Positions 1 to 8,743 of a stretch of 64,000 bases of DNA are shown in pieces (the first letter of the stretch is position 1; each line of letters begins with the position of its first letter). The stretch is from contig NZ_SDLT01000004.1 of the NCBI RefSeq assembly GCF_004522235.1, forward strand, positions 240,046 to 304,045, read 5' to 3'. The position numbers and the translations under genes are program-made. Origin of the DNA: Amycolatopsis nivea. Its GTDB lineage: Bacteria; Actinomycetota; Actinomycetes; Mycobacteriales; Pseudonocardiaceae. Under the pieces are notes generated by a model. It did not search any database. It had not been told where the DNA came from and saw nothing but the letters and a program-made list of their open reading frames with translations.

Positions 1-1
1 G

Positions 2-1570
2 TGGCGGACCTTCGACCCGGTCGTCGTGCTCGGGGTCGTGCGCACCTGGACTTCAGCGATCAAGCTGCTCGAGGTCTGCCGTCTGTTTCAGGATGACCAG
101 CGGATTCGCTTCACGTTCACGGTCGACCGCGGGTCTCGGTTCAGCGCGGGCGTCGAGGAGTTGCTGGCCCGCGCGGAAGCGCATTGCACGCCGTGGGAAA
201 ACGTTCCGAAGCTCAATTACGCACTCGCGATCACGGCTAGCGAAAACATCGATTTCGACCACGTCTCCGGACCGGTTCTCGTTCTTCCGCACGGCGTCGG
301 ATTCCACAAGTACGTTCCCGACTCCGGCTCGGCAGGCACCCGGCTTTCCGGGCTGATCCCGTCCGCCGCGCTGCGGTCCGGGCGGGTGTTGATGGCGGTG
401 TCGCATCCGAGCCAGCAGAAACAGTTGCGCGACGCCGACCCGCTGACCGACGGCAGGACCGTGCTCGTCGGCGATCCGCAGTTCGAGCAGCTTCTCCGGA
501 GCGAACCGCACCGCGAGCACTACCGTGCCGCGCTCGGCGTGGCTGATCGCACATTCGTGCTGGTCAGCTCTACCTGGGGGAAGACCTCGTTGATCGGCCG
601 CCGTCCTCGGCTCCCGGCCGAGCTGCTGGCGTCACTGGACTATGACTCCGCGGCCGTCGGTCTCGTGCTCCATCCCAACGTCTGGTCGCGCTACCGGCCG
701 TTCCAGATCCGGTCCTGGTTCGCCGCGGCCGAGGACGCCGGGCTGCTGCTCCTCCCGCCGGAACGCGGATGGCAAGCCGCCATCGTCGCCGCGGATGTCG
801 TCGTCGGGGACCACGGATCGGTCTCTTTGCTGGCCGCCGCGACGGGACGGCCGTTGCTGCTTGGCACGTTCGGCAGCGAGGTCGTGCCCGGCACCAGCGC
901 CGAACTGCTCGGTCAGCACGCGTCCCGGCTCACCTGGGACCGGCCGTTGCGGGACCAAATCGACGAGGCCGAAACCCAGCCGTGGCAGCAGGATCTCGCT
1001 GAGCGCACCTTTTCGAACCCGCACGGAGCAACCGCGGAACTGCACGCGCTCGTACTCCGTCTGACGGATCTCGAACCCCGTCCGCTCGAACTCCTTCGCG
1101 CACCGGACCCGGAACCGAATCCCATCACTCCGCTCGCCTTCACCGCGTACCCGGAGTTCACCGGCCCGGATTCCCTTACCTTGCATCGGTTTCCCCGCTC
1201 GGTGGAAGAATGGCGACCCGACGTCGAGCGAGCCTCAACCAGACTGAGACACGTGGTCGCCGACGAAAGCGACGGCAACCTCGGCCGGATCGGCAACGCC
1301 ACCGTGCTCACCAGAACCGCACTGCGTCCTGCACCAGAAGACTGGTGTGCCAACGCATTGCGACTCCATCCTGCCTGCGCGCTGGCAGCAGCTGCCGTCC
1401 CGGACGGATGTGTCGCGCGCACCAGGGACGGCGAGATGTTCACCGTCACCGGCTCAGCTGACGTCGCCGCGCTGGCTTCGACGCTGCACGCGTGTCTGGC
1501 GACTGGTCGAGAGGGTGGGCGTCCGTTGTCCCTACGACTCGGCTCCGTCGAGACCACCGTCGTTTTCTGA
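2..1570 (+). CDS. CDP-glycerol glycerophosphotransferase-like protein (5' truncated by window edge)
   Basis: The reading frame is open to the left edge, so the true start lies outside; the first possible start inside is GTG at 26. About 520 residues are visible. The N-terminal two thirds looks like a GT-B-type transferase: a 'VLPHG' turn near residue 95, a 'LHPNVWSRYRP' stretch near 225, and 'VVGDHGSVSLLAAATGRPLLL' context near 270, which resembles the nucleotide-sugar or CDP-glycerol binding half of glycerophosphotransferases. The C-terminal 130 residues match nothing I recognise. Proteins of this kind are sometimes mislabelled as translation initiation factor. Its stop lies inside the 3' end of the convergent ATPase gene (39-base overlap). 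The family call is inference; substrate unknown. Confidence 0.55.
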   Translation, partial: WRTFDPVVVLGVVRTWTSAIKLLEVCRLFQDDQRIRFTFTVDRGSRFSAGVEELLARAEAHCTPWENVPKLNYALAITASENIDFDHVSGPVLVLPHGVGFHKYVPDSGSAGTRLSGLIPSAALRSGRVLMAVSHPSQQKQLRDADPLTDGRTVLVGDPQFEQLLRSEPHREHYRAALGVADRTFVLVSSTWGKTSLIGRRPRLPAELLASLDYDSAAVGLVLHPNVWSRYRPFQIRSWFAAAEDAGLLLLPPERGWQAAIVAADVVVGDHGSVSLLAAATGRPLLLGTFGSEVVPGTSAELLGQHASRLTWDRPLRDQIDEAETQPWQQDLAERTFSNPHGATAELHALVLRLTDLEPRPLELLRAPDPEPNPITPLAFTAYPEFTGPDSLTLHRFPRSVEEWRPDVERASTRLRHVVADESDGNLGRIGNATVLTRTALRPAPEDWCANALRLHPACALAAAAVPDGCVARTRDGEMFTVTGSADVAALASTLHACLATGREGGRPLSLRLGSVETTVVF

Positions 1571-3586
1571 CGCCAACTTATCCGCCCGCGGACTACCCAG
1601 TTCTCGATACAGCTGAATCGCCCGACCCAGGTGACTGCGCGCCTCCACCGGATTCTCCACGACCAGCGCACCGTGCAGCGCCTCCCGAGCCTGGGCCTCG
1701 TAGAAAGTCGCCCCGCTCGTTTGGAAAGCCTCTGCCGCCGCCGTCAACGCGTCGACGCCGCCCGCCAGCCCAGTGCGTACGCGCACCTGACCGGTGATCA
1801 GCAAGGCGCGCGCAGCCGAGCGACTGTCGCCAAGCTCGCCGAACGCGCGATGCGCTGTTTCCAACTCACGCAGGCCCTCCGCATCGCCGAGCGACTGGCC
1901 GAGGAACATCCGGCTCAGCGCCTCTCCCCGGGCCTCCCCAGCCGCCTCGTTCAACTCGATCGACTCGCGGTACCTCTGCTGCGCCAGCTCCGGTTGATCG
2001 GTCAAATCGTGGTACCGGCCAGCGAACTCTCGCACCGAGGCCCGCAGCACGAGGTGCCCGTCCTGATCCGCCAGCTCGATCGAACGTCGCACGAAGTCCC
2101 CGGCTTGCTCGAACTGCTCGAGATCCGTCAGCGGACGCGACGCCAGACTCCGCAACCGCGCCTCCGCCGCGCGATTCCCGGCCTCTTCCGCGGCCTTGAT
2201 GCCGTGCCGGAGACTGCTGAGCGAATCGGCCTGCCGCTTGCGGTCGAAGTAGTAGGCCGCGAGCGACTCGGCGATCTGCCAAATCTCGTCGACCAGGCCG
2301 ATCTTCTCGGCCACCGGCAGCAATTCGTGCAGCGCGCGCCGGTTCTCCTCGAACCAGGCCAATCCGTTGGCCCGGCGATCGCCGCTGAAGGGGTCCGCGA
2401 TCTCCGGCGCGTCCGCGACCCGGTACCGCTCCACGCCGATCATCGCCGCGTCCGCGTAGTAGGCGGCATTGCGGAAGCCGCGCACCACCCGGGCCAGCGC
2501 CTCGTGCGTTTCCTCGTCGTCCAGTCCCGAAAGGGATGCCGCGTGGTCATGGACGAGCGGATGCATGGAGTACCGGCCGTGCTCTTCCTGGAGCACCTTC
2601 AGCAGAACCAGCTCGGCGAGAATGTCCCTCGACGTGGCCTCGTCCAGCCCGATCAGCAGATCGAAGACCGGCGGGGTGAAGTCGATCGCCGGGTACGCGC
2701 CGAGCAGCCGGTATGCGCGCTGAGCAGGTTCGGTCGCTTCCTGGTACGTCGCTTCGAACACCGGGTTCCCCTTATTCGGCCCACGGTCGGATCGCATCAA
2801 CTCGGCGCGTGAACGCCGAAGCCGGGCAGCCAGCTCCGGCAACGAAGGACACCGCCCGACCACCACGAGCGTCGCGGCGTTCCGGAGGGCCAACGGCAAT
2901 CCGCCGCAGTAGCCGAGGATCTCAGCTACCACCGGATCGTCTGGGTCCGCGTCCAGTCCGCTCAGCTCGCGAAACAACTCAGCAGCCTGCTCGTCGTCGA
3001 GCGGCTCGACGGGGATCGTCTCGCCGCCGACCTCGCGGACCTCAAGCCGCGACTCCACGCGGCCCGCGACGAGCACCAGCCAATCCCGTCCGCCAGGCAT
3101 CAACTGCAGAAACTGCTCGGATTCCGTGACATTCTCCAGCAACAGCACGGCAGCCGCCCCGGACGACCGCCTTCGCCACAGACTCGCCAACCCAGGTTCG
3201 GCGGGCATCACTTCGTCGCGAACCCCGTCGCGACGCAACAACGAACGCAGCGCCGCGGAAATCACCGACTCGCCGTCGACCGTGTGCGTCGCGTAATCCG
3301 TGTAATAGGCCCCGCCGGGATAGCGGTCTTTTACTTGCTCAGCGACATACCGGGCCAACGCGCGCCGACCGACCCCAGTCAATCCGTCGAACACGACGAG
3401 CGGTACACGCTGATCGGCAAGACAGGCCTCGATTTGTTCGTTTCGCCCGACCAATCGCCGCAGCGCTCGTGGCGTTTCGTGCGGCACCACCCGTTCGGGT
3501 CCCGGCAGCTGCTGGTTGACCGTGCCGATGTACTGCGCCTGCACGAGAGAACTGCCGCCGTCGACCGATCTGACTTCGTTGTGCAC
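1532..3586 (-). CDS. NB-ARC/TPR STAND-type ATPase
   Basis: About 684 residues. The N-terminus ('VHNEVRS' followed by 'VQAQYIGTVNQ') resembles the short tag that precedes many actinobacterial STAND ATPases. An NB-ARC-like NTPase follows (residues about 45-350): 'LVGRNEQIEACL' then a P-loop-like 'GLTGVGRRALA' in which the usual Lys-Ser/Thr is Arg-Arg, a Walker B-like 'AAVLLLENV', and 'GYCGGLPLALRNAATLV', the GLPLA motif of NB-ARC proteins. The C-terminal half is rich in helical TPR-like repeats with many Ala and Glu. GTG at 3586 is preferred because AGGGGCGG sits 4 bases upstream; GTG at 3601 is the longer alternative. The family senses signals through its repeats and oligomerises, but the target here is unknown. 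The altered P-loop raises doubt about ATP hydrolysis. Confidence 0.75.
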   Translation of the reverse strand: MHNEVRSVDGGSSLVQAQYIGTVNQQLPGPERVVPHETPRALRRLVGRNEQIEACLADQRVPLVVFDGLTGVGRRALARYVAEQVKDRYPGGAYYTDYATHTVDGESVISAALRSLLRRDGVRDEVMPAEPGLASLWRRRSSGAAAVLLLENVTESEQFLQLMPGGRDWLVLVAGRVESRLEVREVGGETIPVEPLDDEQAAELFRELSGLDADPDDPVVAEILGYCGGLPLALRNAATLVVVGRCPSLPELAARLRRSRAELMRSDRGPNKGNPVFEATYQEATEPAQRAYRLLGAYPAIDFTPPVFDLLIGLDEATSRDILAELVLLKVLQEEHGRYSMHPLVHDHAASLSGLDDEETHEALARVVRGFRNAAYYADAAMIGVERYRVADAPEIADPFSGDRRANGLAWFEENRRALHELLPVAEKIGLVDEIWQIAESLAAYYFDRKRQADSLSSLRHGIKAAEEAGNRAAEARLRSLASRPLTDLEQFEQAGDFVRRSIELADQDGHLVLRASVREFAGRYHDLTDQPELAQQRYRESIELNEAAGEARGEALSRMFLGQSLGDAEGLRELETAHRAFGELGDSRSAARALLITGQVRVRTGLAGGVDALTAAAEAFQTSGATFYEAQAREALHGALVVENPVEARSHLGRAIQLYRELGSPRADKLASENDGGLDGAES

Positions 3587-3909
3587 TAGTCCGCCCCTCA
3601 CCCCGAGTCACCGCAAGCTTACCGATTCACCGCAGCGCGAGCATCAACATCGCACTGTCTGAACGCTGCCCACGAACCGCGGTCTGCGTCATTTCCAGGA
3701 CACACCGTGACAGCTTGGTTACCATCAGATCAGCTCAGTGAAGGTACGGGCATGGCCAGGCGCAAGGGGAGGACGCAGATGGCCGAACGAGCACGTCCCC
3801 GGAATCCTCGCCCCAGCCTGCCGCTCTCTTCAGCGACCGCTTTCGCAGAAGGAAGAGAGAACCCGCAACGGCAACCATGACGGGCGATGAGGATTGAGGG
3901 GTGGGAAAC
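3587..3909. other. Intergenic region between ATPase gene and T7SS-like operon
   Basis: About 320 bases between divergent genes. No convincing gene: the short open frames here have neither ribosome sites nor recognisable products. It should hold the promoters of both flanking units. A TACCAT at 3720-3725 fits the actinobacterial TANNNT -10 pattern for the rightward operon, but I see no matching -35, so it is only a weak candidate. Confidence 0.4.
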
Positions 3910-4281
3910 ATGGTTCATCAAGGCAAAGAGTTTGGCGTTGACCTGTATGAACTGGAGAAAGTGGCAAAGGTCGACTTCCCGGCCGTCTCGGCCTGCTACG
4001 GGGACGCGATCAGCAGCTGCGATCGGATCCTCGGCGGCGTGGATCGCGCGATGCGCCGCCCAGAGCAGTTCGGCGGCGGCGCGTTAGGGCCGGTCTACCA
4101 GGCATATCTTGATCTGCACGAGACTGTCGCCGGATTCCTCAAGGAAACGAAGACCAATCTGGACGACACGGCTGCCGCGCTCGGCACAGCGGCACAGCAT
4201 TACGCGGGTACCGACCAATCAGCGAGCGACGAACTGCACCGCCGCGCCCGCACCGACCCGGACCTGGACGGCAAGCTGTGA
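3910..4281 (+). CDS. EspC/WXG100-like type VII secretion-associated protein
   Basis: About 123 residues, all helical, Ala- and Asp-rich, with no signal peptide. It has the size and layout of EspC-type ESX substrates: N-terminal helix, a central 'VYQAYLDLHETVAGFL' segment, a C-terminal helix ending 'AAALGTAAQHYAGTD'. A strict WXG motif is absent. ATG at 3910 has GAGGGG 8 bases upstream; GTG at 3901 is an alternative. It overlaps the next gene by 4 bases, so the two are probably co-translated and may pair as a heterodimer, as ESX substrates do. First gene of a four-gene operon. Family placement is inference. Confidence 0.6.
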   Translation: MVHQGKEFGVDLYELEKVAKVDFPAVSACYGDAISSCDRILGGVDRAMRRPEQFGGGALGPVYQAYLDLHETVAGFLKETKTNLDDTAAALGTAAQHYAGTDQSASDELHRRARTDPDLDGKL

Positions 4282-5192
4282 CCTTCGACCAGCTTATGCA
4301 GCACGCCAAAGACATCAAGGACAAGGCCGTCGAGCTGGCGATCAAGGAACATGATCAAAAGTACGCGACGCAATCCGGAGTGGTCCGCGACCCTGGACCG
4401 TTCAACCAGCACTACTCGTTCATCGAATCGATGTTCGAGCCGTTTTCCAGGATGCCCGATCCCTCCGCGTACGACCCGCTGATCGCCGACCTCAACGCGG
4501 CGATGGCCAAGGTGAACCCCGGGTCGGTGCACACGACCGAACTCAGCAGCGAGGTGAGTCTGGGCAACCCGGTTTTGGACAAGATGACGACCGCGGGCAG
4601 CTACCTCCAAGGCTGGACCGGCGAGGCGGCGATGGCGTTCAAGGCCGGTTTCATCGACACCTTCAAAACTGTCGCGGGGAACCAGTTCACCGTGTTGTCC
4701 ACCCTCAAGGGTGTCCTGCAGGCGCACCAGGCAATGTGGGCCAAGGCCCGCGACGACGTCGACAAGATCGCGGAAAACACCAAGAACGCGCTGGACAACG
4801 CTGGGGGTTGCGGCAAGAACCAGTGGACTTTCGATTTCTCGGTGCTCTCCGCGGTCGGCGCGGTCGGCGGTGTTTTCGTCGCTATCGCGACGGGAGGCGT
4901 GGTGCCGCTGGCCGCGATCGGGGCGGTCGCTTCCGCGGGCAGCGCGGGCGTGGCCGGACTCACCGCATCGGGGGACTCCGTCGAGACGATCATCAACTCG
5001 ATGAAGCAGGCGATCGACGAGCTCCACCGGCACATCGAAGAGGTCGAGACGCGGGAGATCGCGGACAAGGTGCGGGCGCTCGCCGGCGCCGTGCGCGCGA
5101 ACAAAGACAAGCTCGTCTCCGCCCGGCCGAAGCTGGCCGGAATGAACGAACATGACCTGGCCAGCGACAGCGGCATGGGCGGATCGGACTGA
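4278..5192 (+). CDS. WXG-type large T7SS substrate with hydrophobic segment
   Basis: 304 residues. The N-terminal 180 residues are helical and contain 'LQGWTGEAAMAF' near residue 110, a W-x-G turn between helices as in WXG100/PPE-like substrates. Residues about 184-225 ('VLSAVGAVGGVFVAIATGG' and the following Ala/Gly-rich stretch) form one or two hydrophobic helices, followed by a coiled-coil region 'IDELHRHIEEVETREIADKV' and a Gly/Ser/Asp-rich tail. Starts at a GTG overlapping the upstream stop (GTGA). The layout, a secretion-type helical hairpin with a membrane-active segment, is consistent with an effector or a structural substrate. No toxin domain is recognisable. Confidence 0.6.
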   Translation: MTFDQLMQHAKDIKDKAVELAIKEHDQKYATQSGVVRDPGPFNQHYSFIESMFEPFSRMPDPSAYDPLIADLNAAMAKVNPGSVHTTELSSEVSLGNPVLDKMTTAGSYLQGWTGEAAMAFKAGFIDTFKTVAGNQFTVLSTLKGVLQAHQAMWAKARDDVDKIAENTKNALDNAGGCGKNQWTFDFSVLSAVGAVGGVFVAIATGGVVPLAAIGAVASAGSAGVAGLTASGDSVETIINSMKQAIDELHRHIEEVETREIADKVRALAGAVRANKDKLVSARPKLAGMNEHDLASDSGMGGSD

Positions 5193-5207
5193 CGACAGGA
5201 GGGGACT

Positions 5208-5696
5208 GTGCCGGATCTTGCCGAGAGGCTCGACGGAATTCAGGTACGCGTGCGCGCACCTGGTGCGGAAATCGAAGCCGAGTTGCGCCGACGCACCGAC
5301 ATCACCGTGTCGTTCGGAGAAAGCGTCTACGACTTCATCGACGAATCAGCTCTGGAGACCGCGCTGGCCAGCCTGGCGCGGCTGCTGTGGGCCGGGTGGC
5401 AGAGGCAGTACCGGGCGGCGATCGACGAGACCGGCCTGAACATCGGTGTTGACGACCTGCGTGATTCACATTTCTTCACCGACCGGGCCAACGTCGAAGC
5501 AGTCGGCGCGTCAGCAGGCGAACGGGTCACTATCTCCGCGGTAGGCATGGAGAATTTCTCGGTCGCGATCAAGCCCGGAACCGTCCGCGAGATACCCGAA
5601 GACCAGTTCAGCGTCGATGTTTCCGATGCGGCGGCGAAGTTGATCCAGGACTTCCAAGCCCAGGTGGACGAGCTGAAGAAGCGGTACTACGAATGA
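5208..5696 (+). CDS. Conserved hypothetical protein of T7SS-like operon
   Basis: 162 residues, acidic, cytosolic (no signal or membrane segment). GTG start with an excellent AGGAGGGGACT ribosome site. An N-terminal 'IQVRVRAPGAEIEAELRRRT' strand-helix pattern and a C-terminal helix 'AAKLIQDFQAQVDELKKRYYE' are faintly reminiscent of YbaB-like proteins often found next to WXG100 genes, but similarity is weak. It lies 15 bases after the large WXG-type gene and overlaps the next gene by 4 bases. A chaperone or immunity role would fit its position; this is a guess from context. Confidence 0.55.
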   Translation: MPDLAERLDGIQVRVRAPGAEIEAELRRRTDITVSFGESVYDFIDESALETALASLARLLWAGWQRQYRAAIDETGLNIGVDDLRDSHFFTDRANVEAVGASAGERVTISAVGMENFSVAIKPGTVREIPEDQFSVDVSDAAAKLIQDFQAQVDELKKRYYE

Positions 5697-6538
5697 AAAA
5701 ACGCAACCTGGTCGTGGCCGGAATCGTCACGACGCTAGTCGTAGCCGCCGGGGTCGTCACGGTGGTGCTGTCCACCCGCGGCGACTCGGCGGCGAAGCCG
5801 TGCGATATTCCGAATTCAGTCCGAGAACAGCCGGTGTCGGCGAAGAGCGCACCGGGCGGCGGTGCGGTCGAGGTCGCGGAAAAGGGCGTTTCGTCGTCCG
5901 GGCTGGCGAGCATGGGTGCGGTGCTGCGCAACACCAGCGACCGCATCGCCTACCGGACCAAAGTCACGTTCAAGGTGATCGTCTCCGTCAACGGCCTGCC
6001 GCCCGGCCCGATTCAGGGCGCGCCGATGACCATGGAGGTCCCGGTGCTGCTGCCAGGTCAACGAGCCGGCATCGGCAGGCCGCTCATCAACGTCGGCGGG
6101 ACAGACAAGGTGATCTCGGCCGACGTCGACGTCCAAACGACGACCTGGCTGCCGAACGGCGCGCTCGGCGGATTCACCCCGGCGACCGACACCTACGAGT
6201 CGACCAGCCGCGCGAAGGCGTCGCTGCCCGCCGACGCGGTCCGATACACCGAGAAATCGACGAACTGCCGGGCATTGGCGAGCCGCCGTACCGCCGTCGT
6301 GTTCCGCGACGCGAACGGCGCGATCGTGGGCGGCGACCTGGTGCCTCCGGACGGCAAGGGCAACCCGGCGGGCAGCCCGCAAGAACCGCCGTCGAGCCCG
6401 TCCTGCTCGCCAGGAGAACGCAGCACCTGGATCGTCCCGCTGCAGAACATCCCGAAGAACGCAGACGACAACCACACCGAGCTGTACTCGTACTGCGATC
6501 TCAACGCCCCCCACCCAGACGTGAACGACGCCTTCTAA
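5693..6538 (+). CDS. Membrane-anchored extracytoplasmic protein of T7SS-like operon
   Basis: 281 residues. A basic N-terminus 'MKKR' and a single transmembrane helix (about residues 5-27, 'VVAGIVTTLVVAAGVVTVVL') anchor an extracellular domain. The outer part contains four cysteines, two pairs around 'STNCRALA', 'SSPSCSPGE' and 'YSYCDLN', suggesting disulphides, and a beta-rich region 'VTFKVIVSVNGLPPGPI' resembling FxLYD/DUF4352-type immunoglobulin-like domains. ATG overlaps the upstream stop by 4 bases. Last gene of the operon. Function unknown; an outer partner of the secreted proteins is plausible. Confidence 0.6.
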   Translation: MKKRNLVVAGIVTTLVVAAGVVTVVLSTRGDSAAKPCDIPNSVREQPVSAKSAPGGGAVEVAEKGVSSSGLASMGAVLRNTSDRIAYRTKVTFKVIVSVNGLPPGPIQGAPMTMEVPVLLPGQRAGIGRPLINVGGTDKVISADVDVQTTTWLPNGALGGFTPATDTYESTSRAKASLPADAVRYTEKSTNCRALASRRTAVVFRDANGAIVGGDLVPPDGKGNPAGSPQEPPSSPSCSPGERSTWIVPLQNIPKNADDNHTELYSYCDLNAPHPDVNDAF

Positions 6539-6696
6539 CCACCACCCACCAAAAAATGTGCCCTGGCCCACACCCACCGCAACAACCCAGTCCGACCGAG
6601 CCCGCCCAAAACCGGCCATGCCCGCCAACCGCACCAAAGGCACCGCGGGGGTCCGGGGGCTCGGCCCCCGGGTCAAAGGACGACCGACAACGGAAA

Positions 6697-6728
6697 AGGC
6701 CCCCAGTCGCGCAAGCGGCTGGGGGCCT
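6697..6728 (-). terminator. Intrinsic terminator of tRNA-Leu
   Basis: Perfect 10-bp arms AGGCCCCCAG/CTGGGGGCCT with a 12-base loop, followed on the minus strand by TTTTCCG. It starts 5 bases beyond the tRNA 3' end. A second GC hairpin at 6653-6671 without a T-run lies between this and the end of the plus-strand operon. Confidence 0.8.
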
Positions 6729-6733
6729 GACCA

Positions 6734-6819
6734 TGGTGGGCGAGGAGGGAGTTGAACCCTCACGTCCTTTCGGACACACGGACCTGAACCGTGCGCGTCT
6801 GCCATTCCGCCACTCGCCC
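6734..6819 (-). tRNA. leuT: tRNA-Leu (CAG anticodon)
   Basis: 86 nt including an encoded CCA. Acceptor stem GGGCGAG/CTCGCCC, D arm with TGGCGGAATGGCAGACGCG, anticodon stem-loop CACGG-TTCAGGT-CCGTG giving CAG, long class II variable arm (TGTCCGAAAGGACG), T arm with GGTTCAACTCC. A tRNA-Leu beside fhaA is also found in Mycobacterium. Followed by its own terminator. Confidence 0.95.
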
Positions 6820-6949
6820 GAGTTGCTTCCTTGAGGCAGCCAGCAAAGCTTAGCAGGGCCTTCTGACGGGTTTCACCGGGGGCATGCCCAACCCTTCCTC
6901 CCCCGGATAGGATCGATGCGGAAGCACACGTGTGAGGAGGTTGTCCCCG

Positions 6950-8179
6950 GTGGGTCGCGTTGAGCGCTTTGACAGGCGACTCGAGAACCTGGTGGGGAAT
7001 ACTTTCGCGCGCATGTTCGGCGGCAACGTCGTCACGCAGGAAGTGGCGGTTGCGCTCGAGAGGGAAGGCGAGGAGAACGTTCGTGAGCTGGCAGGCGGTC
7101 GGCAGCTCGCCCCGAATCACTACATCGTGTCGTTGGGGGCGGCTGACCACGATCGCATGGCCGGCGATGAGCAGCGGGTCACCGGGGTTCTCGCGAGGGC
7201 GGTGGCGGAACACCTCGCCGCGCAGGGCTGGGACACCTATGGTGACGTCGTCGTATCACTCGAGCGCAACGAGGCGCTGCATACTGGACAGTTCAAGACC
7301 CGTTCGTCCGTCGATCCCGACGCCCGCGACACTGCGGGAGAAGGGCCGTCACGGTCGGCACGACCCAGCAACGCAGGAGACCCACCAATGAGCCAGCCCC
7401 CCGGCTACGGCCAATACGACCAGGGTGACCCGTACGGCCAGCAGGGCCAGTACGGCTACGGACAGCAGGGTGGCCAGCAGCCCGGGTACGACCAGGGTTA
7501 CGGCGGCCAGCCTCCCGCGCAGGGCTACGACCAGGGCTACGGCGGCCAGCCCCCCGCGCAGGGCTACGACCAGTACGGCGGACAGGCTCCGCAGCCCGGG
7601 TACGACCAGGGCTACGGCGGGCAGCCGCCCGCGCAGGGCTACGACCAGGGTTACGGCCAGCAGGGCGGCTACGACCAGGGTTACGGCGGCCAGGCTCCGC
7701 AGGGCGGGTACGACCAGGGTTACGGGCAGCCGCAGCAGGGCTATGACCAGGGTTACGGCCAGGCCCCGCAGGCCGGCTACGACCAGGGTTACGGCCAGCA
7801 GGGCGGGTACGACCAGTACGGCGGCCAGCCGCAGGCGGCTTACGGGCAGGACCCGTACGCGCAGCAGGGCGCCCCGGCCGCGGGCAGGCAGCTTCAGGCG
7901 AGCCTCCAGCTGGACGACGGCTCCAACCGCACCTACTCGCTGAAGCAGGGCGGCAACGTCGTCGGCCGCGGGCAGGACGCGGACTTCCGGCTTCCGGACA
8001 CCGGCGTTTCGCGGCGGCACCTGGAGATCACCTGGGACGGGCAGAGCGCGACGCTCGCCGACATCGGGTCGACCAACGGGACCACGGTCAACGGCACTCC
8101 GGTGCAGACGTGGCAGCTGGCGGACGGCGACGTGATCCGGGTGGGTCATTCGTCTCTGGTGTTCCGAACCCAGGGCTGA
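6950..8179 (+). CDS. fhaA: FHA domain protein FhaA (DUF3662 + FHA)
   Basis: 409 residues. Residues 1-120 are the DUF3662 domain ('[25 protein letters not shown]'-type start), which in FhaA homologues contacts cell-wall partners such as the MviN pseudokinase. A disordered linker of about 150 residues follows, built of [17 protein letters not shown] repeats. The C-terminal FHA domain (about 315-409) has '[10 protein letters not shown]', 'SRRHLEI' and '[12 protein letters not shown]', the phosphothreonine-binding loops. It reads phosphorylation by PknA/PknB. GTG at 6950 is chosen because GAGGAGG lies 9 bases upstream; an upstream in-frame GTG at 6932 would overlap that ribosome site. First gene of the operon. 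Confidence 0.92.
   Translation: MGRVERFDRRLENLVGNTFARMFGGNVVTQEVAVALEREGEENVRELAGGRQLAPNHYIVSLGAADHDRMAGDEQRVTGVLARAVAEHLAAQGWDTYGDVVVSLERNEALHTGQFKTRSSVDPDARDTAGEGPSRSARPSNAGDPPMSQPPGYGQYDQGDPYGQQGQYGYGQQGGQQPGYDQGYGGQPPAQGYDQGYGGQPPAQGYDQYGGQAPQPGYDQGYGGQPPAQGYDQGYGQQGGYDQGYGGQAPQGGYDQGYGQPQQGYDQGYGQAPQAGYDQGYGQQGGYDQYGGQPQAAYGQDPYAQQGAPAAGRQLQASLQLDDGSNRTYSLKQGGNVVGRGQDADFRLPDTGVSRRHLEITWDGQSATLADIGSTNGTTVNGTPVQTWQLADGDVIRVGHSSLVFRTQG
7400..7862 (+). repeat. Tandem Gly-Tyr-Asp-Gln-rich coding repeat in fhaA
   Basis: Imperfect direct repeats of 27-39 bases encoding units such as [13 protein letters not shown] and GYDQGYGQQ. The copies differ mostly at third codon positions, so the repeat is maintained at the protein level. 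It forms the low-complexity linker between the two domains of FhaA. Confidence 0.85.
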
Positions 8180-8281
8180 TCGCAGACCGTCCACGGGGTT
8201 CCCGCAGAATTGTCATGCGGGGGGAACCGCGGTGCGCGTGGCGCCGCGGCTTGCAGGCACAGGCGGGAGCGGACACAACAA

Positions 8282-8743
8282 GTGCCAGAGCTGGTCGTTC
8301 AACTCACCAGAGTGGGCTTTCTCGTGCTGCTCTGGCTCTTTGTGTTCGCCGCGCTCCGAGTCGTGCGCTCGGACCTCTACGCCGCGTCGGGCCTTCGGGT
8401 CCAGGTGCCGTCCTTCCGCCGCAACAAAGAGAAGAAGCCGCGGGGCAGCAAGGCCCCGCAGCAGTTGCTCGTGACGCACGGGGCCCTCGCGGGCACCCGC
8501 ATCGCGCTCGACGGGCGGCCGATCCTGATCGGCCGGGCCGACGACTCGACGCTGGTGCTCGACGACGACTACGCATCGACCCGGCACGCCCGGATCGCGC
8601 TGCGCGGGGAGGACTGGTACGTGGAAGATCTGGGCTCGACGAACGGGACCTACCTCGACCGGGCTAAGGTCACTGCACCCCTCCGGGTCCCGCTCGGAGT
8701 CCCCATCCGGATCGGCAAGACGGTGATCGAGCTTCGCCCATGA
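8282..8743 (+). CDS. fhaB: FHA domain protein FhaB (FipA)
   Basis: 153 residues. A single N-terminal membrane helix (about 5-25, 'LTRVGFLVLLWLFVFAALRVV') then a cytoplasmic FHA domain with 'LIGRADDSTLVL', 'ASTRHARI' and 'DLGSTNGTYLD'. In Mycobacterium the homologue is phosphorylated by PknA/PknB and links the kinases to FtsZ/FtsQ at the septum. The GTG at 8282 gives the standard family N-terminus 'VPELVVQLTR'; upstream in-frame codons encode no conserved sequence. Overlaps pstP by 4 bases. Confidence 0.9.
   Translation: MPELVVQLTRVGFLVLLWLFVFAALRVVRSDLYAASGLRVQVPSFRRNKEKKPRGSKAPQQLLVTHGALAGTRIALDGRPILIGRADDSTLVLDDDYASTRHARIALRGEDWYVEDLGSTNGTYLDRAKVTAPLRVPLGVPIRIGKTVIELRP

Noticed and set aside
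26..1570. Translation initiation factor label for the first gene
   Set aside because: No IF domain is visible; the sequence looks like a GT-B-type transferase.
3730..3921. 63-codon minus-strand frame upstream of the T7SS-like operon
   Set aside because: No ribosome site, no recognisable product, and it overlaps the start region of the next gene.
3910..6538. Complete ESX secretion system
   Set aside because: Only substrate-like and accessory genes are present; no EccC-type ATPase, channel component or mycosin lies in the window.
7400..7862. CRISPR-like repeat array
   Set aside because: Repeats are in frame, imperfect and encode a protein linker; spacers are not unique sequences and no cas genes are present.
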